DNA of 64,000 nucleotides from Arsenophonus sp052401645 (GCA_052401645.1 CP198939.1:186001-250000), one strand, 5' to 3'; numbered from the stretch's first letter, positions 12,374 to 24,123 are shown. The notes: generated by a model from the letters alone, not told the origin. Numbers and translations are program-made.

Positions 12374-12714
12374 ATGTCAGAAAACTTTATCACAACTAAT
12401 CGTTTTTTGATAAAAGAAATTATCCTCTAGATTTTTTGCCATGGAGATTTTACCATTAAAGAAAATCAATTATTAGAACATTATGTCAATTAATTTTTAA
12501 TAAACTTTATTTATGTAAGCATAAACCTAAAATAGAAAAAGAAAATTTTTTTACTATGTGTCGTGGTGAACGTGAACTTATAACAGTATAAGAAAAAATA
12601 TTGTTTAAGACATATGATATATATTATCCCAAGCCTAAGCGTTTTATACCTTATCTGGAGGTAAAAACTACAAGTAAATTATTCAGAAAAGACTATAACT
12701 ATATCGGTAATTAA
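12374..12714 (+). pseudogene. maoP: Remnant of maoP (yifE)
   Basis: An ATG with an upstream TGGAG begins MSENFITTNRF (E. coli MAESFTTTNRF). Frameshifts follow: FDKRNYPLDF, then CHGDFTIKENQLLE (E. coli RHGDFTIKEAQLLE), then MCRGERELIT (E. coli VCRGEREPVT), then PKPKRF and a C-terminal DYN. At least three frame changes and several stops break the gene, but most of the 112-codon length can still be followed. In E. coli MaoP acts with the maoS site in organising the Ori macrodomain. The gene is clearly dead here but less eroded than its surroundings. Confidence 0.92.
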
Positions 12715-13747
12715 TATTAGGATAAATATGAATTAATTTTTAATGTTCTATACTTTTATATTATTTATTTTTTTGTAAGTAAACTAGAAGTTTATTTATA
12801 ATATAATAGCTAATTTATTAATTAATATATTTTTTAATATATTATTGCTCTTTAATATCAAAAACATTTTATTATATTTTCAATATATAATTTTAGGATT
12901 AATTAATAAATTTACTTTATTCAATCTTTTAAAAATATTATCTTATTTTATTTAGAAAAATATTATTTATTTTATTATCTAGTTTTTATTAATTTTATCT
13001 TAATTTTCAATTAATTATTTCCTTTTATATTTATTGCATACATCATATTTTTATATGAATAATTTATTTTAGTTATATATAAAGAAGATTTACTATTACA
13101 TTACAATATATTTATTTATATAGATAAATAGAAATAGATAGAAATTTCTAAAGAATAGATAAAAATATCTTTGATTAATGATAGAAAATATTTTTTATTT
13201 GATCTTTGTTTATATATTTATATATAGCATCTTACTACTATAATTTAAAGTTATAATAGACTGAATATTATATAGAAAATTAGAATTTTATTTTTTTTAA
13301 AAATTAATATAATGATCTTAGTTATACATTTATAATGGTAAGTACTTTTTTTAAAAAATTTAAAAAAATATTAAAATTAATATGGTTATTTCAAATTAAT
13401 ATATAAATAAATTATATTAATGAAATATATTAATGTTTAAGAAATTAAAAAATAAAAAAGATTGATGAAATATTAATTATATACTCATTATATTTTAAAT
13501 AAATATTTTTATTATACATATATAGAGTATGAATAGATTTTAATTTATTTAATATTATATTTATAATTAAACAAATTTTTAATATAAATAAAGTTATCTA
13601 TTTATTTTTTAATAAAAAGACTTTTAAATTGACTTATATTTATAAAAAATAATTTTTTATAATGTGTAATTTCATACTAATTTTAAAAAATAAGTAAATA
13701 GAAGATAAGTATAAAAAAGTATTATTTCTATTAAATATATTTATGGC

Positions 13748-13770
13748 ACCAATAAAAATTGGTATTTTTT
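13748..13770 (+). terminator. Possible Rho-independent terminator remnant
   Basis: ACCAAT-AAAA-ATTGGT is followed at once by A and six T. The stem is short but holds two G-C pairs per arm, unusual for this region. No gene is left upstream for it to serve. Confidence 0.3.
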
Positions 13771-16700
13771 ATGGGATATTTTTAAAAAAATAATCTTGAT
13801 TTTTATTTTAATTTTATTGAGAGATAAAAAATCTGATTTTTCACCAATAGTTTTTTTATGAGATAAAAATCTTAGTAACATACTGATAGTATTATTTATT
13901 TTATTATAATTATAGATCTTATAAATATGTCATTATCTAGGATAATGGATTTTTTTATTTTGTTCTAATAACGTTTATTATTTCTCTTAGTCAATAATTT
14001 AATAATTAACTAAATAATAAATACTAAAATTTCTCTTATATTTTTTTTAAAAAAAAAATATATTTTCTATATTGTATAGAATTTTAAAATATGTAAAATT
14101 TTACAGTAAAAACTAATATATAACTTGAGATAAATAATAAAATCTTTTAAAGATTCATTTAATGAATAATACTTATTAATCACGATCTATATCCAAATCA
14201 ACTTTTTATTTATCAAACAAATATACTTAATAAAATTAAACAAATTACTTAATTATATTATTTTATAAAAAAATAGATATTTCTGTTCAAAAAAATAAAT
14301 ATTATTTATTAATAATTTAATTTATTTTCATTCTTTTATGAATTAATTAATTTATCACAATATATTGATGTATTTCAATATAGTTGATATTATTTTCTAT
14401 TTATTAAATACAATTGATTATTATGTATGTAAAAAGGTAAAATATATAAATGATGACGATGGTTCTAAGATAAAATGCTTATCTGCTTAAGAAAAGATAG
14501 AAGTTAAATTTATAGTTATTTTTTGAAATAAAAATATGAAAAGCATTTGTAATTAAAAATATAATATTTTTTATTATACATTCTATTTTTACTAAAATTT
14601 TCACCAAACTAAATATAGTTATCTGATAAACTAACTATTATTAATATTTTCATCTATTATTAATTTGATTATTTATAGTAACTTAATTTATGCTATAAGT
14701 AATAATTAACATTATTTTATTAATTAAATATTAAATTATTTATTATTGTTTAGTGAATTATATAAATTTTGTTATTAAAAACATAAAGTAATTATAAAAA
14801 TTTTTATGTTTAAAACTATTTAACTATAATCTTATTTAATTAATTTAACTATTATTTTATAAAAAACTAATAATTTTATTATTAAATAGAAAATTATTAA
14901 TTTTTAATTATTATATTATTTTTTTGATAAAAAATAATATAATGATATTTGAAATTCTTGTTAAAATGATAATTTTAAGGAAAATATTAAACTTAAATAA
15001 TTCATATTATGATGAAAATATTTTTCTTAAAATTTAACTCATTGAGTGCATAAATAATACTTTTATTAACATGTTTTATCACGTAATATTTAAACGAAGA
15101 TATATAAAGAAAAACTATTACTTAAATTTTATAGAAAGCTCTTTCTGTATTGAAGTTATTTTTATCTATTTATTTATTAATTTATGATTTTAATCTCTTA
15201 TATTAAAATAACTTCACTAAATATTAAGTTTAATATATAATTTAATCATCAATTATTTATTTAGATGGATAACTCATAACCTAAAAAATACTAAGTATAT
15301 TACTATTATATTAAAGATTATATATGTCATAAATAAAATCCACTAGATTTTTTTATAATCACTATGCGAACTTTTTATATCATACTTAATATCTTAAATT
15401 TTGATTTAATATTAAAATCTTATATAAGAAAATTTTTTATTTTAAAAATAAAACAAAAATATCATATTCATGATTGTGAATTATTTACAATTTTATTGTA
15501 TAAAGTAATTTATTAATATTCATATATGAGCTATTAATAGAAATTAATCAAATTAATTGTACTTAAATTATTACTTATAAAATATTTTATTAATTAATTA
15601 AAATAATAAATTTCCAATTATAATTATCCATAAAAATAATAACTTAATAATAAATTATCAACTTTCATATTATAAAAAAGAAATTATAATTTATATGATA
15701 CATAAATTATATATTATTGATATATTAAATATATGAAAGATTTATATTATAAAGAATATATTATCATAATATAAATTATATAGTTTTTTTAATTATCAAT
15801 ATGTAAGAAATTAAATTTATATTAATATAACTCTTCCATCGAAGATAAAAGTATTTGTTAATTTAAAGATATCAATATAAATAAAAAAAATAATATTATA
15901 GAACAGAAATATTTTTTCTAAAAAAATAAACTTTAACATAAATATTTTAGTAATAAAGAAAAGTAAATAAATTGATAACTAAATTATATACTATTATTAA
16001 AACTAGTAATATTAATGATAAATGATAAAAAATTGAATTTTTTTCAAAAAAAACACTGATAAACAATTACTTATAATAAATTAAAATATGATAAATTGAT
16101 TTATTGGAATTAATATAGACAAAATTCCTTAAATTATCATTTATTAAGACAATAAAAATATTTAAGATAATGTTAATTCTTAATTTTAAAAAAAAAATAA
16201 ATATAAAACTTTATATTTATAAAGCAATTAATAATTTATAGTATAATATTATAATTTTAATATATTTTTTTCTTAAAATATAATTAAGTGTAAGATATTA
16301 AAATAATAAAGTGCATATATTCATTTTTGAATTATTATTTATTATATCTATATAAGAAAAAATGAATATTAAAAAATGTTTTTATTATTTTAATATGTTT
16401 ACTTATTCCTATTAAATACTATAAATTGATATTTAGAAAAATTTAGTAATGGAACTATCTAAAATATATAATATAATATTAATCAATGATTAAATATCTA
16501 TAAATAATTAGAGATAAATAATTTTTTAATAAAAATCATAATATTGGATTTATAGAAGTTTTATTATTTATTTAATAAAAAAACTTGTTTTATTAGTGAA
16601 ATAATTAGTTTTATACAGAAATAATTTATACCTGTTAAATAAAAATGTTTTATAGATACTTCTAAAAATATAGATATTACTAATTCTTATTTATTGTTTG

Positions 16701-18069
16701 TTAAGATAAATAAATTACTATCTATTATTAGTATAAACTATAACTATAAAGAATTTTATAGTTTATTTAAATAAATCAATATATACCATATATAAAATAT
16801 TTTATGTTATTAACATTTAACACATGATAAATTTTAAAAAATAGGATTTATTTTAGGTAATAATAGTGATTTTTTTCTAGTATAAATTTATTAATTAAAG
16901 TATTTACGATAATTTTATTAATTTCTTTTTTATTATTTTTATTGTAAAATTTCAAAAAGTATACATATACTATATAAATGACAACATAGTAGCTTTAGTA
17001 TTAGTAAATTTTAAAAAAATCATACTATTATATATGATAATATGTTTTTTAATACTTAATTCATCCTTTAATAATATATTGATTTTAAAATATTTTTAAG
17101 AAGTTAAAGTAATAAAATTATCATTATTTACTCTTTAATTATTCCTATAAGTAATAGGATTAATATAATCTTTGTAATCATAAAATTGTATAATAATTAA
17201 ATATATAAGTGATAAATTAGATATTTGTAACATCTGTAATAATATCTTTTAAATTAATATATTTAAATCATTTTAAATCAATTGTTTGAGATTAAAAGTA
17301 TATAATTTTTTATTATTATTATTCATTTTCTCTTATAATAAATAAAATAATAACCATAGTTATTATTAATAATATTATCTGATATATCATAATACAGTTA
17401 TATTTTAGTAATAAAAATATTATATCTTTAAAATAATTTTTATTTTATTTTTTTAAAAAAAATAAAATAGTTTTTAAAAAATGATACTTTATTTTAATTT
17501 TAATATTATTCTGATTAATTTATTTATCCATATTTAATTTTTTAAACTCAATAAAAAGATAGCCTTAAAAAGTAAATTTATAAAAATATTATTTAACAAA
17601 ATATATTTTATGAAAAAATAAATAAATATCTTTAAGAAAAGTAATATTTTTTAAAAAAAAATAAAAATCTATATTAGATATGAGATTAGTTATGATAGTA
17701 AATAAATGAATATTATCTAATTAAACTATAATCATATTAATCATAATATACACAATGGATCTTAATATTTATTTAAAACTATAGTAAATATGAATTTTTA
17801 TTCATAGTTATAACTATAATAAATTATATCTATTTTTTAAGATTATTAAAGCGATTATTTTTTACATATAAGTCATATATTTGAACCACTAATTTTTATA
17901 TGAAAAACTTATAATTATAGATGATTTTTTATTAATTAATTAATTGTTTTTAAATTTATTTATTAATAAAATAAATAAATTTAAATATTAATCAATAAAA
18001 AAGTAATATTTTACTCGTTTTTTTTGAGACTTTTCATAAAAATTATAACATTCAATAACTGGAAATGAT

Positions 18070-18101
18070 TCTAATAATTATATAGGTGTATAATTATTAG
18101 A
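18070..18101. repeat. Perfect 13-bp inverted repeat upstream of trxA
   Basis: Arms TCTAATAATTATA and TATAATTATTAGA are separated by six bases (TAGGTG). Short GGAA and TTCC pieces lie outside the arms. It stands about 210 bases before trxA and could be a hairpin of the leader, an old operator, or chance in AT-rich DNA. Confidence 0.4.
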
Positions 18102-18309
18102 AACAGTTCCTACTAAAAACTTAAGAATTTTGAATATGAATAAAAAAATCTATAAATAACATTTTTTATTAAATATAATCTTATAAATTTCATTATATAA
18201 TAATAAGTTAAGTTAACTACTTTTATAAAAGAAAATTTCTTGAAATAAAATAAAGATTATTAAATCAATGTTATATTAAAGTTGTATATATTATATTTGG
18301 AGCATTAAA

Positions 18310-18636
18310 ATGAATAATAAAATTATTTATCTATCTGATAATGATTTTAATAAAAAAGTTTTTTCGTCAGAAAAACTAGTGTTAGTCGATTTTTGGGCAA
18401 AATGGTGCGGTCCTTGCAAAATGATCTCTCCTATTTTAGATGAAATTGCTGATGAATATGAAATTAAATTAATTATCGGGAAATTAAATGTTGATGATAA
18501 TCCTAAAACATCAGCTAAATATGCTATTCGTAGTATTCCTACTTTATTACTCTTAAAATCTGGAAATCTAATTGATAAGCAAGTTGGTTTTCTATCTAAA
18601 ACTCAATTAAAAGAATTTTTAAATAAAAATATTTAA
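18310..18636 (+). CDS. trxA: Thioredoxin TrxA
   Basis: This is the cytosolic dithiol reductant for ribonucleotide reductase, methionine sulfoxide reductase and other partners. The 108 residues cover the whole family length. The active site WCGPC has cysteines 33 and 36, the cis-proline is in SIPT near residue 76, and the buried Asp 27 lies in VDFWA. The ATG has a good ribosome binding site (GGAG, 8 bases upstream). trxA precedes rho, as in E. coli. The usual divergent neighbour rhlB is not detectable. Confidence 0.97.
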   Translation: MNNKIIYLSDNDFNKKVFSSEKLVLVDFWAKWCGPCKMISPILDEIADEYEIKLIIGKLNVDDNPKTSAKYAIRSIPTLLLLKSGNLIDKQVGFLSKTQLKEFLNKNI

Positions 18637-19208
18637 TTTAAATATAAAATTAATTTAAAAAAACATTTAGTTAACTATTTTTCTTAATTTTCTTATAATA
18701 TCTAGTATTTATGAAATTCATAACTAGACGTTTGCTTTGAAGCATGTTAATTTACGATATTACTTAATTATGATAAAATTTTATTTTATAAATTGCATAT
18801 ATTAAGTATAATATTAGATAAATATACTTATAATTCTATGAACAATTTTTGTTATATAAAAAGCTTTATTAATATTAAGTTCCTATAGAAATACTCTTTA
18901 TGGAATATATATCAAATTTATTATTTTATAATATTTCAAGTAAGATTTAAAAAGCGTAGAATGAAAAATTTATCACTATATTTAAGATAATTTTATATTC
19001 TTATAATCTCTGTATTTTACAAAATATCTTATATTATATAGTAAATTAACAATTTTACTACTATTATATAAATTTATGTTTTTATTGAATTAGTATATTT
19101 ATAAAATAAAATTGCTTTTAAATATTTTTTAAAAATACATTTACATATTACTATATTATATATTGTTAATAGTTCAAAAATATACCTCGAATTTAAGAAC
19201 CCACCATT
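18637..19208. other. trxA-rho intergenic region, likely rho leader
   Basis: This is a 570-base gap with no open frame. E. coli rho has a long leader with an autoregulatory attenuator and the short rhoL reading frame. I see no rhoL-like peptide here. Only the last 30 bases before rho are less AT-rich (ATTTAAGAACCCACCATT) and look conserved. Confidence 0.5.
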
Positions 19209-20468
19209 ATGAATCTTACCGAATTAAAAAATACGCAAGTATCTGAATTAATTATTCTTGGCGAAAGTACTGGATTAGAGAATCTGGCTCGTATGAGAAA
19301 ACAGGATATTATTTTCTCGATTTTAAAACAACATGCAAAAAGTGGAGAAGATATTTTTGGTGATGGCGTGCTAGAAATTTTACAGGATGGATTTGGATTT
19401 CTTCGTTCTTCTGACAGCTCTTATCTGGCAGGTCCTGATGACATTTATGTTTCTCCTAGTCAAATTCGTCGTTTTAATTTACGAACTGGAGATACTATAT
19501 CAGGAAAAATTAGACCTCCAAAAGAAGGAGAACGTTATTTTGCTCTACTAAAGGTTAATGAAGTCAATTTTGATAAACCTGAAAACGCTCGAAATAAAAT
19601 TTTATTTGAAAATCTAACTCCTCTACATGCTAATAATCGTTTACGTATGGAGCGTGGTAACGGATCAACGGAAGATTTGACCGCTCGTGTTTTAGATTTA
19701 GCTGCACCGATAGGACGCGGACAACGTGGTTTAATTGTTGCTCCACCAAAAGCAGGTAAAACTATGTTATTACAAAATATTGCTGCTAATATTACCAATA
19801 ATTATCTAGATTGTGTTTTGATGGTATTATTGATTGATGAACGTCCAGAAGAAGTAACTGAAATGCAACGTTTGGTTAAAGGTGAAGTTATTGCATCAAC
19901 TTTTGATGAACCAGCATCTCGTCATATTCAGGTTGCTGAAATGGTAATAGAAAAAGCTAAGCGATTGGTTGAACATAAAAAAGATGTTGTTATTCTTTTG
20001 GATTCTATTACTAGACTTGCTCGTGCTTATAATACAGTGATTCCTTCTTCTGGAAAGGTATTAACTGGTGGGGTAGATGCGAATGCTTTACATCGTCCAA
20101 AACGTTTTTTTGGTGCAGCCCGTAATGTAGAAGAAGGTGGAAGTTTAACGATAATTGCTACAGCATTAGTTGATACTGGTTCAAAAATGGATGAAGTGAT
20201 TTACGAAGAATTTAAAGGTACTGGAAATATGGAGCTACATTTATCTCGAAAAATAGCTGAAAAACGTGTTTTTCCAGCGATTGATTATAATCGCTCTGGT
20301 ACTCGTAAAGAAGAGTTACTGACATTACATGATGAATTACAGAAAATGTGGATATTACGTAAAATTATTCATCCTATGTCTGAAATTGATGCAATGGAAT
20401 TTTTAATTAATAAATTAGCAATGACAAAAACAAATGATCAATTTTTTAATTTTATGAAACGTTCTTAA
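19209..20468 (+). CDS. rho: Transcription termination factor Rho
   Basis: Rho is a hexameric RNA-dependent ATPase that ends transcription of untranslated RNA. At 419 residues it has exactly the E. coli length and is very similar throughout. It has the N-terminal helix bundle (1-47), an RNA-binding OSB fold with the GFGFLR motif near 61-66, Walker A APPKAGKTM at 178-186, Walker B ILLDS near 262, the Q-loop PSSGKVLTGG and the R-loop near 322-328. The start MNLTELKNTQ matches E. coli. A recognisable Shine-Dalgarno sequence is weak. With so much untranslated DNA in this genome, Rho may matter for silencing pervasive transcription, but that is inference. Confidence 0.98.
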   Translation: MNLTELKNTQVSELIILGESTGLENLARMRKQDIIFSILKQHAKSGEDIFGDGVLEILQDGFGFLRSSDSSYLAGPDDIYVSPSQIRRFNLRTGDTISGKIRPPKEGERYFALLKVNEVNFDKPENARNKILFENLTPLHANNRLRMERGNGSTEDLTARVLDLAAPIGRGQRGLIVAPPKAGKTMLLQNIAANITNNYLDCVLMVLLIDERPEEVTEMQRLVKGEVIASTFDEPASRHIQVAEMVIEKAKRLVEHKKDVVILLDSITRLARAYNTVIPSSGKVLTGGVDANALHRPKRFFGAARNVEEGGSLTIIATALVDTGSKMDEVIYEEFKGTGNMELHLSRKIAEKRVFPAIDYNRSGTRKEELLTLHDELQKMWILRKIIHPMSEIDAMEFLINKLAMTKTNDQFFNFMKRS

Positions 20469-20484
20469 ATAGTCAAACTATTTA
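20466..20484 (+). terminator. Small hairpin at the rho stop codon
   Basis: TAAATAGT-CAA-ACTATTTA begins with the rho stop codon and is followed by AATTATTTATTG. The stem is eight base pairs but has only one G-C pair and no clean T run. It may end the rho message. The evidence is weak. Confidence 0.3.
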
Positions 20485-20707
20485 ATTATTTATTGAAAAT
20501 CGCTACTTTTCATGTGGTGTTTTTGTTTGCTTTCATTAATCATAATATATTATTTAATATAAATTTTACTGATTAAATAATAAGCAACGTAAAATAATAG
20601 AATATTTTATTCTCACTATATATGCGATAAGTTAAATTATATTTATAGTTTATTCATAACATGAATTCAATAGATAATTTCTAAAAAATAATAAGAGAAT
20701 AAATATT

Positions 20708-21793
20708 TTGCACATACTAAATTTAATAATTAATATTTTTTGGGTTTTTTTATTTTCCCTTACCTTTATTTTTATTGCACGAAAAATAGCAAAAATATTT
20801 GGTCTAGTAGACCAACCAAATTATCGAAAAAAACACAAAGGAGAAATCCCTTTGGTTGGTGGAATATCACTTTTTTTTAGTATAAGTTTGGCATTTATAA
20901 TTACAAACGAATATATTCCTCATAAATGGTTATATTTAATTTGTGCTGGAATTTTAGTATTTGTTGGTGTATTAGATGATTGTTTTGATATTAGTATCAA
21001 AATTAGAGCAACTATTCAATCAATTGTTACATTTGTAATGATTTATTTTGCAGATCTAACCTTAAATAATTTAGGTTATCTTTTTGGTCCATGGCAAATA
21101 AAATTTGGACCTCTAAGTTATTTGATGACGTTATTTTCTGTTTGGGGAGTTGTAAATGCTTTTAATATGATTGATGGTATTGATGGTTTGCTTGGCGGAC
21201 TTTCTTGCGTATCTTTTGCTACATTAGGTATCTTACTTTATCAAAATGGTAATATAGCATTAACTTTTTGGTGTTTTGCTATTATTGCTGCCATTCTTCC
21301 TTATATATTCTTAAATCTAGGCTTTTTAGGAAATCGTTATAAAGTGTTTATGGGGGATGCTGGTAGTACATTAATTGGTTTTACTATTATTTGGTTATTG
21401 TTGATGTCAACTCAAGGTAAACATAGTTTTATTAAACCAGTGACTTCTCTTTGGATCATTGCCATTCCTTTGATGGATATGATCCTTATTATGTATAGAC
21501 GCCTTCGTAAAGGTATGAGTCCATTTTTAGCAGATAGACAACATATTCATCATTTAATTATGCGCTCAGGTTTCACACAAAATCAGGCTTTTATATTAAT
21601 TACTTTAGCTGCAGCTATTTTAGCAATGATAGGTCTTATTAGTGAACATTTCAGTATTGTTCCTGAATGGATAATATTAATATTATTTTTATTTATATTT
21701 GCTATTTATGATTACTGCATTAAACGTGCCTGGAAAGCAGTTCGTTTTTTAGGACGTTTTAAATACTGGATGCAACATATAACAGATAAATAA
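20708..21793 (+). CDS. wecA: WecA, UDP-GlcNAc:undecaprenyl-phosphate GlcNAc-1-phosphate transferase
   Basis: WecA starts ECA synthesis by putting GlcNAc-1-phosphate on undecaprenyl phosphate in the inner membrane, giving Lipid I-ECA. It has 361 residues and about eleven membrane segments. The catalytic motifs are all present: D90-D91 in VLDDCFD, D156 and D159 in NMIDGIDG, and the cytoplasmic HIHH motif at 279-282 after KGMSPFLADRQ. The start is TTG, with AAGAGAA about 10 bases upstream; no ATG or GTG fits better. It is the first gene of a 12-gene same-strand cluster in E. coli order, after a 239-base gap from rho. Confidence 0.97.
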   Translation: MHILNLIINIFWVFLFSLTFIFIARKIAKIFGLVDQPNYRKKHKGEIPLVGGISLFFSISLAFIITNEYIPHKWLYLICAGILVFVGVLDDCFDISIKIRATIQSIVTFVMIYFADLTLNNLGYLFGPWQIKFGPLSYLMTLFSVWGVVNAFNMIDGIDGLLGGLSCVSFATLGILLYQNGNIALTFWCFAIIAAILPYIFLNLGFLGNRYKVFMGDAGSTLIGFTIIWLLLMSTQGKHSFIKPVTSLWIIAIPLMDMILIMYRRLRKGMSPFLADRQHIHHLIMRSGFTQNQAFILITLAAAILAMIGLISEHFSIVPEWIILILFLFIFAIYDYCIKRAWKAVRFLGRFKYWMQHITDK

Positions 21794-21816
21794 ACAAATG
21801 TTTAAGAGAGTGTTTT

Positions 21817-22884
21817 ATGCTGCTGACAAAAACAGAAATACAACTAAAACCTAATTCTTATTCAGATCATCTTGAATATGAGTTAGATATTAAAGATTTA
21901 TTTTGTACGTTATGGTCTGGGAAAATATGGATTTTTTCTTTAATATCTATTTTTATGATTATTGCATTAATTATTTCTTATTTTATGCGACAAAAATGGA
22001 GTTCCAATGCTGTTATTGATTTACCTACAGTTGATAATTTAAATGCATATTATTCCCAAAAGCAATTTTTACGAAATTTTAATTTTAATATGAATGAAAT
22101 TAATAGTAATCAATTACCAATAATTTTAAATCAAGTTTATCAAGAATTTATAATTCAACTTTGCTCTTATGATACTCGACGAGAATTTTGGTTAAAAACT
22201 GATTATTATAAAATAAGGATAAAAGGAGATATTAAAACTGACTATATACTACTTGACGAATTGATTAATAATATTCAATTTATTCATAAAGACGATGACA
22301 AGAAATTAAATGATAGCATAAAATTAATTGCTGAAACTGCTAATTACGCAAATCAATTGTTACATGAATACATTGCTTTTGCTAATAAACGAGCAGGTTT
22401 TAATCTTAATAATCAAATTAAAAGTATGTGGATAGCAAGAGAACAATTTTTAAGATCATTAATTAAACATCAGGAAATGGTTGCAAAAAAAAATTATGAA
22501 CGGATTTTAAGTAATCTAAAGCAATCGTTAAAAATTGCCAAAAAACAAGGTATTTTACGAAAAAAAGTAGATTTACCAATAAATAAGTTATCAAATTTAG
22601 AAATGTTTTTATTGGGTACCTCTTTTTTAAAAGCGCAAATTGAAATATTACAAGCAACAGGACCTAATTATGATGAAAGTTATCATCGAAATATAGCGAT
22701 GTTAATGATGTTAAATTCAGTCAATCCAATTATAGAAAATGACTTTCAAACTTATCGATACTTAAAAACACCTCAATTTCCTATTAAACGTGATAGTCCT
22801 CGTAGATTATTAATGATGTTGGTTTCAGGAATTATTGGTGCCTTAAGTGGGATAGGAATTGTCTTATTAAAAAGACAAATTTGA
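21817..22884 (+). CDS. wzzE: WzzE, ECA chain-length regulator
   Basis: WzzE is an inner-membrane polysaccharide co-polymerase that sets the chain length of ECA polymers made by WzyE. It has 355 residues. TM1 is at about 36-57, a large periplasmic domain of about 270 residues carries predicted coiled helices (190-300), and TM2 is at about 331-350 preceded by the proline-rich PQFPIKRDSPRR motif typical of the family. The gene lies 23 bases after wecA with AAGAGAG before the ATG. The periplasmic domain has diverged more than its neighbours, but domain layout and position make the call secure. Confidence 0.93.
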   Translation: MLLTKTEIQLKPNSYSDHLEYELDIKDLFCTLWSGKIWIFSLISIFMIIALIISYFMRQKWSSNAVIDLPTVDNLNAYYSQKQFLRNFNFNMNEINSNQLPIILNQVYQEFIIQLCSYDTRREFWLKTDYYKIRIKGDIKTDYILLDELINNIQFIHKDDDKKLNDSIKLIAETANYANQLLHEYIAFANKRAGFNLNNQIKSMWIAREQFLRSLIKHQEMVAKKNYERILSNLKQSLKIAKKQGILRKKVDLPINKLSNLEMFLLGTSFLKAQIEILQATGPNYDESYHRNIAMLMMLNSVNPIIENDFQTYRYLKTPQFPIKRDSPRRLLMMLVSGIIGALSGIGIVLLKRQI

Positions 22885-23004
22885 TTATTTGTTAAATATA
22901 TAATAATTAAATAACTTCATAAATTGCTAATAATTTAAATATAAAATCTGTTTAATAACATATTTTATTACCAGATAATACTAATATAAAAAGAGAATCA
23001 GTAT

Positions 23005-24123
23005 TTGAAAGTGTTAACTGTATTTGGTACAAGACCAGAAGCTATAAAAATGGCTCCACTTATACATGCTTTAACAAGCGATAAGGACTTTGAGTCAAAA
23101 GTTTGCGTGACTGCTCAACATAGAGAAATGTTGGATCAAGTATTGAATGTTTTTGAGATTATGCCTGATTATGATTTAGATATCATGACTCCAGGACAAA
23201 ATTTAACAGATATTACTTGTCATATTCTTAAAGGGATAAAACCTATATTACTATCTTTTAGGCCAGATGTTATATTAGTCCACGGTGATACAACTACTAC
23301 AATGGCAGCTAGTTTAGCGGCTCTTTATCAACGTATTTCAGTTGGTCATGTTGAAGCTGGATTACGTACAGGTAATTTGTATTCCCCTTGGCCAGAAGAA
23401 GCTAACCGTAAAATTGCTAGTCATCTTGCTATGTATCATTTTGCACCAACTGAATATTCACAAAAAAATTTACAACTTGAATCGATTCCAGCTCATCGTA
23501 TTTTTGTTACTGGTAATACTGTGATAGATGCGTTGCTATGGGCAAATAATAAAATTATGAATGATGATACAATCAGATTAAATCTTGCTAAAAAATATCA
23601 TTTTCTTGATAAAAACAAAAAATTATTGTTAGTTACAGTACATAGACGAGAAAAATTTGGTATTGGATTTGAGCATATTTGTTATGCATTAGCTGAAATT
23701 GCTAAAAATCATAATAATGTTCAAGTTGTTTATCCAGTTCATCTTAATCCTAATGTCATAGAGCCAGTATATAGAATTTTACAAGGTATAGATAATATAA
23801 TTTTAATTGATCCACAGGATTATTTATCTTTTATTTATTTAATGAATAATGCTTATTTAATGTTAACAGATTCAGGTGGTATTCAAGAAGAAGCCTCAGT
23901 TTTAGGTAAACCAGTTTTAGTTATGCGTGATAGCACTGAGAGACCTGAAGCAATTGAAGCTGGCATGGTATGCTTAGTTGGTTCACAAAAAGAAATAATT
24001 GTTCAACTAGTATCTAAATTACTAATCGATGATTATTTTCATCAAAAAATGAGTCAAGTACATAATTCATATGGTGATGGTAAAGCTTGCCAACGAATTC
24101 TTGAAGTGTTGAAAAGAAATTAG
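23005..24123 (+). CDS. wecB: WecB, UDP-GlcNAc 2-epimerase
   Basis: WecB is a cytosolic enzyme that converts UDP-GlcNAc to UDP-ManNAc, the precursor of ManNAcA in ECA. It has 372 residues. The residues known from E. coli WecB sit at the same numbers: R10, K15, D95 (HGDTTTT), E117 (HVEAGLR), E131 (WPEEANR) and H213 (VHRRE). The start is TTG with AAGAGAA upstream, and the protein begins MKVLTVFGTRPEA as expected. A 120-base gap separates it from wzzE, one of the larger gaps in the cluster. The WecC gene follows closely, as the pathway order requires. Confidence 0.97.
   Translation: MKVLTVFGTRPEAIKMAPLIHALTSDKDFESKVCVTAQHREMLDQVLNVFEIMPDYDLDIMTPGQNLTDITCHILKGIKPILLSFRPDVILVHGDTTTTMAASLAALYQRISVGHVEAGLRTGNLYSPWPEEANRKIASHLAMYHFAPTEYSQKNLQLESIPAHRIFVTGNTVIDALLWANNKIMNDDTIRLNLAKKYHFLDKNKKLLLVTVHRREKFGIGFEHICYALAEIAKNHNNVQVVYPVHLNPNVIEPVYRILQGIDNIILIDPQDYLSFIYLMNNAYLMLTDSGGIQEEASVLGKPVLVMRDSTERPEAIEAGMVCLVGSQKEIIVQLVSKLLIDDYFHQKMSQVHNSYGDGKACQRILEVLKRN

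Larger units (their letters stand above)
12715..18309. other. 5.6 kb AT-rich DNA without recognisable genes
   Basis: E. coli has yifB, the ilv genes, ppiC, rep, gpp and rhlB between maoP and trxA. I could not match any piece here to those proteins on either strand. Two small hairpins are listed separately (13748 and 18070). The stretch is either fully eroded or was deleted and then filled by drift. Confidence 0.6.

Noticed and set aside
17443..17475. A/T palindrome of T and A runs
   Set aside because: It is made only of A and T homopolymers and is expected by chance at this composition.
17860..18120. rhlB remnant divergent from trxA
   Set aside because: A minus-strand piece (ESFPVIECYNFY) looks slightly like the RhlB C-terminal region, but that end should lie about 1 kb further from trxA, so the match is probably chance.
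19535..19798. Minus-strand frame of 87 codons in rho
   Set aside because: It is a shadow of the rho coding frame.
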